This document shows, one piece after another, positions 5,358-9,827 of a stretch of 9,827 nt of DNA. A program made the translations under genes and the position numbers. Position 1 is the stretch's first letter. The number at the start of each line of letters is the position of its first letter. Below the pieces are notes generated by a model. It was not told the origin of the DNA, ran no database searches, and was given only the letters and a program-made list of their open reading frames with translations. Source of the DNA: an uncultured Bacillota bacterium (GTDB lineage: Bacteria > Bacillota > Clostridia > Oscillospirales > Oscillospiraceae); assembly GCA_937890735.1 (NCBI GenBank), contig CALACZ010000033.1, positions 1 through 9,827 of the forward strand, written 5' to 3'.

Positions 5358-6134
5358 ATGGAAAATCGTGTTAAGATCCTGATTGCCGACGGCAACGAAG
5401 AATTTTGTGAACACCTGAGTCGTGCGCTCCAGCAGCGCGGCGTATTTGACGTCACCGGCACGGCGCACGACGGCGAGACGGCAGTGCAGCTTCTGGAGCG
5501 CGAACGCCCGGACGTGCTGGTGCTCGACCTGATGCTGGCGCGGCTGGACGGGCTTTCGGTCCTGCGCCGGGCGCAGGAGCTGGAAAAGCCGCCGCTGGCG
5601 CTCGTCCTCAGCGGCTACATGACGGAGTACGTCAGCGTACGCGCCGCGGAGCTCGGCGTGCAGTATTTCATGGCAAAGCCGTGCGACTTTGAGGCGGTGG
5701 CGAACCACCTGACGGAGATCGTCCAGCTCGACCGGCAGATGAAGCTCACGCCGCAGAAGCGCTCGGAGGTCAATGTGGAGGCGATGGTCACGTCCATCAT
5801 CCACGAGATCGGCGTTCCGGCGCATATCAAGGGCTATCAGTACCTGCGCGAGGCGATCATGATCGCCGTGGATGATATGGACGTCATCAACGCCATCACG
5901 AAGGTTTTGTATCCGCAGGTCGCCAAGACGTTTTCCACCACGCCCTCGCGCGTGGAGCGCGCCATCCGCCACGCCATCGAGGTCGCGTGGGATCGCGGCG
6001 ATCTGGAAACGCTCCAGCGCTTCTTCGGCTACACCGTGTCCAACACCAAGGGCAAGCCCACGAACTCCGAGTTCATCGCCCTCATCGCGGACAAGCTGCA
6101 ATTGCAGCTCAAAAATATGGACGTCATCTCCTGA
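5358..6134 (+). CDS. spo0A: Sporulation master transcription factor Spo0A
   Basis: Encodes 258 residues, close to the usual 260-275. Spo0A is the phosphorylation-activated response regulator that commits Clostridia and Bacilli to sporulation. The receiver domain spans about residues 5-122, with phosphoacceptor Asp57 in VLVLDLML, switch Ser85 and Tyr103, and conserved Lys107 in MAKP. The C-terminal DNA-binding domain (about 140-258) has the diagnostic SIIHEIGVPAHIKGYQYLRE (146-165), the recognition-helix segment STTPSRVERAIRHAIEVAW (193-211) and KPTNSEFIA (233-241). AGGAGAGG at 5341-5348 lies 9 nt before the ATG. Odd point: the usual acidic pair near the N-terminus (ADDN in Bacillus) reads ADGN here, with Asp11 kept and Gly12 in the second place. 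The gene is monocistronic between its promoter and a strong terminator; spoIVB, its common upstream neighbour, is absent. Confidence 0.97.
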   Translation: MENRVKILIADGNEEFCEHLSRALQQRGVFDVTGTAHDGETAVQLLERERPDVLVLDLMLARLDGLSVLRRAQELEKPPLALVLSGYMTEYVSVRAAELGVQYFMAKPCDFEAVANHLTEIVQLDRQMKLTPQKRSEVNVEAMVTSIIHEIGVPAHIKGYQYLREAIMIAVDDMDVINAITKVLYPQVAKTFSTTPSRVERAIRHAIEVAWDRGDLETLQRFFGYTVSNTKGKPTNSEFIALIADKLQLQLKNMDVIS

Positions 6135-6140
6135 TACTTA

Positions 6141-6171
6141 CCCCCCGGACGCACCGTCCGGGGGGATTTTT
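6141..6171 (+). terminator. Rho-independent terminator of spo0A
   Basis: A perfect 11-bp stem CCCCCCGGACG / CGTCCGGGGGG (6141-6151 and 6155-6165) with a CAC loop is followed by ATTTTT (6166-6171). It begins 6 nt after the spo0A stop. Confidence 0.93.
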
Positions 6172-6183
6172 GCGTGTATCGCC

Positions 6184-6212
6184 TTGCGGCGCGGCAAAAA
6201 TTCTGCTATGAT
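6184..6212 (+). promoter_or_regulatory. Promoter of the TfoX-domain gene
   Basis: TTGCGG (6184-6189), a 17-nt spacer and TATGAT (6207-6212) with an extended TGC upstream. The leader would be about 20 nt. The -35 is weak; the extended -10 supports the call. Confidence 0.6.
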
Positions 6213-6239
6213 GCTCAAAAACAGAAGGTGGGATGTTTT

Positions 6240-6569
6240 ATGGCAAGCTCCAAGCAGTACATTCAATTCGCCTGCGATCAGGTGCAGGCGTTCGGCGCGG
6301 TGCGCGCGCAGCTCATGTTCGGCGACTATATGATCTACCTGAACGAGCGCCCGATCATCCTGATCTGCGACGATGTGCCGTTTATCAAAAAGCTGCCGGA
6401 GCTCGCGCCGTACCTTGCGGATGCGCCGTGCGGCATCCCCTACGACGGCGCGCACGAGCGCTACATCCTCGACATCGAAAACCGCGAGCTGCTGGAGCAG
6501 GTCGTGCCCATTCTCGAGCGGCTCACGCCCATTCCAACACGAAAACCGCGCAAACGGAAAACCCCGTGA
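6240..6569 (+). CDS. TfoX/Sxy N-terminal domain protein
   Basis: Encodes 109 residues. It opens MASSKQYIQF and has MFGDYMIYLNERPI (residues 26-39), the pattern of stand-alone TfoX N-terminal-domain proteins. In gammaproteobacteria the two-domain TfoX/Sxy regulates competence; single-domain versions in Firmicutes have no settled function, so I do not assign competence. The C-terminus is strongly basic (RKPRKRK, 101-107). The ATG at 6240 is chosen because AAGGTGGG lies about 7 nt upstream and the promoter -10 (6207-6212) precludes the upstream in-frame start at 6174. The gene is transcribed alone. Its TGA (6567-6569) lies within the terminator stem shared with the convergent neighbour. Confidence 0.8.
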   Translation: MASSKQYIQFACDQVQAFGAVRAQLMFGDYMIYLNERPIILICDDVPFIKKLPELAPYLADAPCGIPYDGAHERYILDIENRELLEQVVPILERLTPIPTRKPRKRKTP

Positions 6570-6592
6570 GGCAAAGCCTCACGGGGTGATTT
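6558..6592. terminator. Bidirectional terminator shared by convergent genes
   Basis: A 12-bp perfect stem ACCCCGTGAGGC / GCCTCACGGGGT (6561-6572 and 6576-6587) with an AAA loop. On the plus strand it is followed by GATTT; on the minus strand by TTT and then CC. The T-tracts are short, but the stem is strong and serves both strands. It contains the stop codons of both flanking genes. Confidence 0.8.
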
Positions 6593-7493
6593 CCTTATAT
6601 GTACCCTGACGGCAGCGGACGCTGGTAAGGGCGGTATGCTCGATGCCGAGCAGGGCATCCATCTCCGCCGCGGCGTTTTCGTAGCAGCTGTTCTGGTGAT
6701 GGACGAGGATGTAATCGACCTCTTTGATCTTCCCCGCCGCCGCGCGGCAGAACGTGCGCACGGGCGCGGCGAGGCGGAACACCCAGATGGGCGCGCAGAC
6801 GGTCACATGGTCAAAGGCTGTAAGATCGACCGTGACTGGCTCGATGGGCATATCCCAGCGGTGCATCCCGTACCGCCCGCACCACCAGAAGCCGAGCGTC
6901 CCCTCGGTGCGCTCGGTCGCGCGAAGTTCATACACCGCCGCGCCGGTGCGCTCCGCCCGCTCATAGGCGAGCTTGCGCCCGTAGCCCATGCGCGAAAAAT
7001 ATACGACGAGCTGCTTGCCGTCCGTGCCGGCGTGCGGATAGTCGGCGGGGTCAAAGCGAAACGCCTCCTGCCTCTGAAACACGCACGCCGCCCAGCCGGT
7101 CGCCGCCTGCGCCAGCCCGAAGAAAAAGTAGATCGTGGACATGAAATTGGGCGGGAACATATAAAATTGAATGCCGATCCACAGCATCAGCGTCACGCCG
7201 AACACGCCGCCGAGCACCGCGCCCGCGCGTTTGCGCGCCAGCAGCAGCGCCGCCGCCGTGAGATTCGTCAGTCCGTTGACGATCAGCAGCGCCCAGCCCG
7301 AAAATGTGAAGTCCTGAAACAGGGCGTCCGCAAACGGCAGCACCTGAAAATACGGCAGCATCGCGTCCATCCCGAGCGCGCGCCCGCTGGGATCGAGCAG
7401 CATCCCGACCGCGCCCGCCGCCGCGCCGATGCCGATGAACAGCGTCCAGAACAGCAGCCACCGCCGCGCGACGGCATATCTCGAATGCGGCAT
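6579..7493 (-). CDS. Four-helix membrane protein fused to a flavodoxin-like domain
   Basis: Encodes 304 residues. The N-terminal half has four predicted membrane helices (about residues 11-33, 65-86, 90-113 and 119-139). The C-terminal half (about 160-285) looks like a flavodoxin fold: QLVVYFSRMGYGRKLAYERA (161-180) as strand 1 plus phosphate loop, then FDHVTVCAPIWVFRLAAPVRTF (227-248), which resembles the flavodoxin pattern for the 50s loop and following helix. Family members bind FMN and carry electrons. The usual S-x-T-G-N-T loop reads S-R-M-G-Y-G here, so FMN binding is uncertain. The start at 7493 is preferred over an in-frame ATG 10 codons upstream because AGGAGG lies 8 nt before it. 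An extended -10, TGCTATAAT, lies at 7534-7526. I cannot name a specific family for the whole protein. A membrane-tethered flavoprotein or a regulatory flavodoxin-like sensor are both possible. Confidence 0.75.
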   Translation of the reverse strand: MPHSRYAVARRWLLFWTLFIGIGAAAGAVGMLLDPSGRALGMDAMLPYFQVLPFADALFQDFTFSGWALLIVNGLTNLTAAALLLARKRAGAVLGGVFGVTLMLWIGIQFYMFPPNFMSTIYFFFGLAQAATGWAACVFQRQEAFRFDPADYPHAGTDGKQLVVYFSRMGYGRKLAYERAERTGAAVYELRATERTEGTLGFWWCGRYGMHRWDMPIEPVTVDLTAFDHVTVCAPIWVFRLAAPVRTFCRAAAGKIKEVDYILVHHQNSCYENAAAEMDALLGIEHTALTSVRCRQGTYKEITP

Positions 7494-7525
7494 TTTTTCA
7501 TTCCTCCTGCAAAAAACTCCCACGC

Positions 7526-7534
7526 ATTATAGCA
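7526..7534 (-). promoter_or_regulatory. Promoter (extended -10) of the membrane-flavodoxin gene
   Basis: On the minus strand TGCTATAAT gives a consensus -10 (7531-7526) with an extended TGC. No good -35 is seen at 17 nt (ATGCCG). Transcription would start near 7519, about 25 nt before the ATG at 7493. Confidence 0.6.
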
Positions 7535-7622
7535 AACGCCGGGCGGAGCGGCATGATAATTTCGATCTTTTCAGAAAATTCGGCAATGGCGAATAGTTTT
7601 TCCATAATATCGTACGGCAAAT

Positions 7623-7652
7623 TTGTGCAAAACCGCCGGGTTCTGCTATAAT
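7623..7652 (+). promoter_or_regulatory. Promoter of the xdhC gene
   Basis: An extended TGC plus consensus TATAAT (7647-7652) with a poor -35, TTGTGC (7623-7628), at 18 nt. Transcription from about 7659 leaves a leader of roughly 80 nt. The position also rules out the earlier in-frame starts for the gene. Confidence 0.65.
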
Positions 7653-7669
7653 ATGTCTGTGCAATTGAA

Positions 7670-7694
7670 CGCTGCGGGCGCAGCGCTTCTTTTT
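7670..7694 (+). promoter_or_regulatory. Terminator-like hairpin in the xdhC leader
   Basis: A 6-bp stem CGCTGC / GCAGCG (7670-7675 and 7680-7685) with a GGGC loop is followed by CTTCTTTTT (7686-7694). It lies between the predicted transcription start (about 7659) and the xdhC ATG. It has the form of an intrinsic terminator and could be an attenuator. No alternative antiterminator stem or known riboswitch fold (such as the molybdenum cofactor riboswitch) was recognised. Confidence 0.4.
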
Positions 7695-7739
7695 CAGCAT
7701 CGTTATTCTTTTGAAAAAATATCGGAAGGAATCAAACCC

Positions 7740-8789
7740 ATGCGAACGATCCTCTCACAGCTCGTATCCGAGCACGCGGCGGGGCGCGACTGCGTGCTCG
7801 TCTCGCTCATCGCCGACAGAGGCAGCGCACCGCGCGGCAAGGGCTCGCTCATGCTCGTCGGCGCGCAGGGGCGCATTGCCGGAACGGTCGGCGGCGGCGC
7901 GATCGAGCGCCGCAGCGAAGCTATGGGCAAAACGCTCACCGCTGAAAAACGCTCCGGCATTCACGAATTTATCCTCCGCGCCAACAAGACCGAGGACATC
8001 GGCATGATCTGCGGCGGCGACGTGACGGCGCATTTTCAGTTCATCCCCGCCGAAAGTGCCCTCTGGGACGAGGTGCTGCACATCGCGCAGACGCGCACGG
8101 CGGCGCGGCAGCACGGCTGGCTCATCCTGCGTGAGGACGGCGGCACGCCGACCTTAGCCGCGGACGGACAGTGCCTGGCAGGCGAAAATTTGAGCGCCGA
8201 AACACTGGACGCGCTCTGCCGCAGGACGTGCACACGGGCGGACGGGCGCTTTTCGCTGCCGCTGCCCACGGGCGACCGCGTCATCATCTTCGGCGCGGGG
8301 CACGTTGCACAGAGTCTCTGCCCGGTGCTGCGGAGCGTGGACTTCTCCCCCGTCATCTATGACCCCCGGGCGGAGCTGCTCACGCGCGAGCTGTTTCCTG
8401 ACGCGCAGGACATGATCTGCGATGAATTTACGAACATTTCCGATCACCTGACCATCACCGATGAAGATTATCTGGTCGTGATGACGCACGGGCACATCCA
8501 CGACTACGCCGTGGAGGAGTACGCGCTGCGCGGCGAGTTCGCCTACCTCGGCGTGATCGGCTCGCGCCGGAAGATCGCGGCGGTCAACGACCGGCTGCTG
8601 AAAAGCGGCATACCGCCCGAACGGCTGAACGATGTGCATGCGCCCATCGGGCTGGACATCAAGGCGGTCACACCTGCCGAGATCGCCGTCAGCATTGCGG
8701 GCGAGATGATCCTCGTGCGCGCGGCGATGCGCGAAGAAGCGGGCGGCAATGCCGCGCGCGGCTGCCCGATGCACGGGCACAATGCCTGA
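7740..8789 (+). CDS. xdhC: XdhC/CoxI family molybdenum hydroxylase maturation protein
   Basis: Encodes 349 residues. XdhC-type proteins bind molybdenum cofactor, help its sulfuration and insert it into xanthine dehydrogenase-like enzymes; they are cytosolic chaperones and not part of the final enzyme. The XdhC/CoxI N-terminal domain covers about residues 5-100, with LIADRGSAPRGKGSLMLV (23-40), GTVGGGAIERR (48-58) and MICGG (89-93, Cys91). The C-terminal Rossmann domain begins VIIFGAGHVAQSL (181-193) and has VIYDPR (205-210), VMTHGHIHDYAVEEYAL (247-263), LGVIGSRRK (270-278) and IGLDIKAVTPAEIAVSIAGE (303-322). Both halves are intact. I chose the ATG at 7740 (GGAAGGA about 9 nt upstream) because the earlier in-frame start lies upstream of the promoter. 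No hydroxylase subunit genes are adjacent in the window; YgeW and carbamate kinase 6.5 kb upstream belong to the same purine-catabolic theme. Confidence 0.92.
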   Translation: MRTILSQLVSEHAAGRDCVLVSLIADRGSAPRGKGSLMLVGAQGRIAGTVGGGAIERRSEAMGKTLTAEKRSGIHEFILRANKTEDIGMICGGDVTAHFQFIPAESALWDEVLHIAQTRTAARQHGWLILREDGGTPTLAADGQCLAGENLSAETLDALCRRTCTRADGRFSLPLPTGDRVIIFGAGHVAQSLCPVLRSVDFSPVIYDPRAELLTRELFPDAQDMICDEFTNISDHLTITDEDYLVVMTHGHIHDYAVEEYALRGEFAYLGVIGSRRKIAAVNDRLLKSGIPPERLNDVHAPIGLDIKAVTPAEIAVSIAGEMILVRAAMREEAGGNAARGCPMHGHNA

Positions 8790-8806
8790 CCCGGACGGGT
8801 CGCTTT
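8788..8806 (+). terminator. Possible weak terminator after xdhC
   Basis: GACCC-GGAC-GGGTC (8788-8792 and 8797-8801) is followed by GCTTTCT. It overlaps the xdhC stop codon. The short stem and broken T-run make it uncertain. Confidence 0.3.
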
Positions 8807-8865
8807 CTCCCTGTCAAACGCCTTGCGCGAACCATATAGCATAAAAAAGAAAGGAAGAAGAAACT

Positions 8866-9827
8866 ATGAGAACCATGAAAAAGGGTCTGTGCTGGCTGCT
8901 GATGCTCAGCATGATCCTCAGCCTCTTCACCGGGCTGACGTTCGCGGCGAGCACCGATCCCTCGTCGCAGACGCCCGACCCGACCCCGGCGGAAGCATTT
9001 ACGCTGGAGGACGGCGAGATCGACCTGAACAGCGACTACGACGGCGACCTGACGAACGTCGTCATCCCCGCCGCGATCGACGGCGAGGCTGTCACCGGCA
9101 TTGCCATGGGTATGTTCATGATGAACGCAGATGTCGAAACCGTCGTCGTCCCGTCTACGGTGACGAGCGTCGGTACGTGCGCATTCGAGTACATGGACAG
9201 CCTGGAGGCTCTGTACTTCTACGGCGCGTGCCCCTACGATCTTCTGGAAAACAACTACGATCTGGACGGCAGCGTCACGATCTACTGCAAAGAGGAGCAC
9301 GCGGACAGCTTCTCGGACTTCGAGGATGACTGGCTGCTTCTGAGCGAGATCAGCGGCGACCTTGCCGACCCCGCATACCCCCCCTCCGGCGGCGAGGAGC
9401 AGCCGGAGCAGCCCACCGATCCTGTGCACAACTTCTTCTTTGAGCTGCGCGGCGGCGAGGCGTGGATCACCGGCTATGAAGGCAGCGGCGGCGAGATCAC
9501 CCTGCCCACGCAGTACACTGCGGACGGCGAGACCTACGACGTCGTGGGCGTTGCCGAGGGCGCGTTCTGCGGCAACGGCAGCTACTACGGCAAAACGGAT
9601 GCCGACAGCGTTTCCAGGATCACAAGCATCGTTGTGCCCGCCGGTATCAAAACCGTTGAAAAGATGGCGTTTTACTATGTCGGGCGCTACATGACCAAAA
9701 CGTGGAGCTTGACATCCATCGTCTTTGAGGGCAGCGACACCGTGCTCGGCGCTTCCGCGCTCGGCAGCAACCCCAGTCTGGAAAGCGTCACGCTGCCCAG
9801 CGGGCTCACCGCGATCCCCAGCTCGCT
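8866..9827 (+). CDS. Secreted BspA-like leucine-rich repeat protein, N-terminal part
   Basis: Runs off the window after 320 codons with no stop. The ATG at 8866 follows AAGGAAG (8851-8857). A signal peptide is clear: Lys5-Lys6, a hydrophobic core (about 8-24) and a probable cleavage near Ala27-Ala28. The mature part has LRR_5/BspA-type motifs: VVIPAAIDGEAVTGIAMGMF (residues 65-84), ETVVVPSTVTSVGTCAFEYM (90-109), ITSIVVPAGIKTVEKMAFYY (about 252-271) and LTSIVFEGSDTVLGASALGS (about 280-299), then SLESVTLPSGLTAIPSS at the edge. An acidic, proline-rich linker (SGGEEQPEQPTDP) separates two repeat blocks. Such proteins are exported and often act at the cell surface in adhesion or binding, but specificity cannot be read from repeats. 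Any cell-wall anchor would lie outside the window. A separate promoter is only weakly suggested (CTGTCA 8811-8816, TATAGC 8835-8840). Confidence 0.88.
   Translation, partial: MRTMKKGLCWLLMLSMILSLFTGLTFAASTDPSSQTPDPTPAEAFTLEDGEIDLNSDYDGDLTNVVIPAAIDGEAVTGIAMGMFMMNADVETVVVPSTVTSVGTCAFEYMDSLEALYFYGACPYDLLENNYDLDGSVTIYCKEEHADSFSDFEDDWLLLSEISGDLADPAYPPSGGEEQPEQPTDPVHNFFFELRGGEAWITGYEGSGGEITLPTQYTADGETYDVVGVAEGAFCGNGSYYGKTDADSVSRITSIVVPAGIKTVEKMAFYYVGRYMTKTWSLTSIVFEGSDTVLGASALGSNPSLESVTLPSGLTAIPSS

Noticed and set aside
6636..7532. 298-codon plus-strand open frame opposite the membrane-flavodoxin gene
   Set aside because: Arg/His-rich shadow; the minus-strand frame has a ribosome site, promoter, membrane helices and a domain match.
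7653..7739. Molybdenum cofactor riboswitch in the xdhC leader
   Set aside because: The leader is only about 80 nt and I see a single short hairpin, not the multi-stem Moco fold.

Overview
The window reads as a GC-rich chromosomal segment of an endospore-forming, gut-type Clostridia, most likely Oscillospiraceae. This rests on a full-length Spo0A, a DUF3786 protein of the Firmicutes kind, TGCTATAAT-type sigma-A promoters, strong AGGAGG-like ribosome sites, and a cluster of CTTCCCC/GGGGAAG palindromic intergenic repeats of a kind I associate with that family. The taxonomic call is inference; no rRNA is present.

Layout. 1-179 is the C-terminal end of a YgeW-type knotted carbamoyltransferase. 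It is followed by a complete carbamate kinase (259-1194) that closes the operon at a strong terminator. In other bacteria this pair sits in the anaerobic purine/urate catabolic cluster, where carbamoyl phosphate is converted to ATP. 1240-1620 has no gene and carries two composite copies of a palindromic repeat. On the minus strand lies a two-gene operon, tex (2291-4438) and a DUF3786 protein (1683-2288), translationally coupled across 2 nt. Divergent from tex is a YjjG-like HAD nucleotidase (4521-5201); the two promoters overlap face to face. Next comes spo0A (5358-6134) behind its own extended -10 promoter, with two tandem 0A-like boxes upstream and a strong terminator downstream. A TfoX N-terminal-domain protein (6240-6569) converges on a membrane-flavodoxin fusion (6579-7493, minus), and both stop codons lie inside the shared bidirectional terminator hairpin. 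An XdhC-family molybdenum-hydroxylase maturation factor (7740-8789) has a leader with a terminator-like hairpin. The window ends inside a secreted BspA-type leucine-rich-repeat protein (8866 to the edge).

How it fits together. The two ends of the metabolic theme are YgeW plus carbamate kinase on the left and XdhC on the right. XdhC factors mature the molybdenum enzymes (xanthine dehydrogenase-like) that act on purines, but about 6.5 kb of housekeeping and sporulation genes lies between, so a functional link is only suggested. I see no phage, transposase, CRISPR array, tRNA or rRNA, and no clear undescribed multi-gene system. The points most worth following up are the acidic-pocket change in Spo0A, the 0A-box pair upstream of spo0A, the repeat array, the stop codons built into a shared terminator, and the membrane-flavodoxin fusion.
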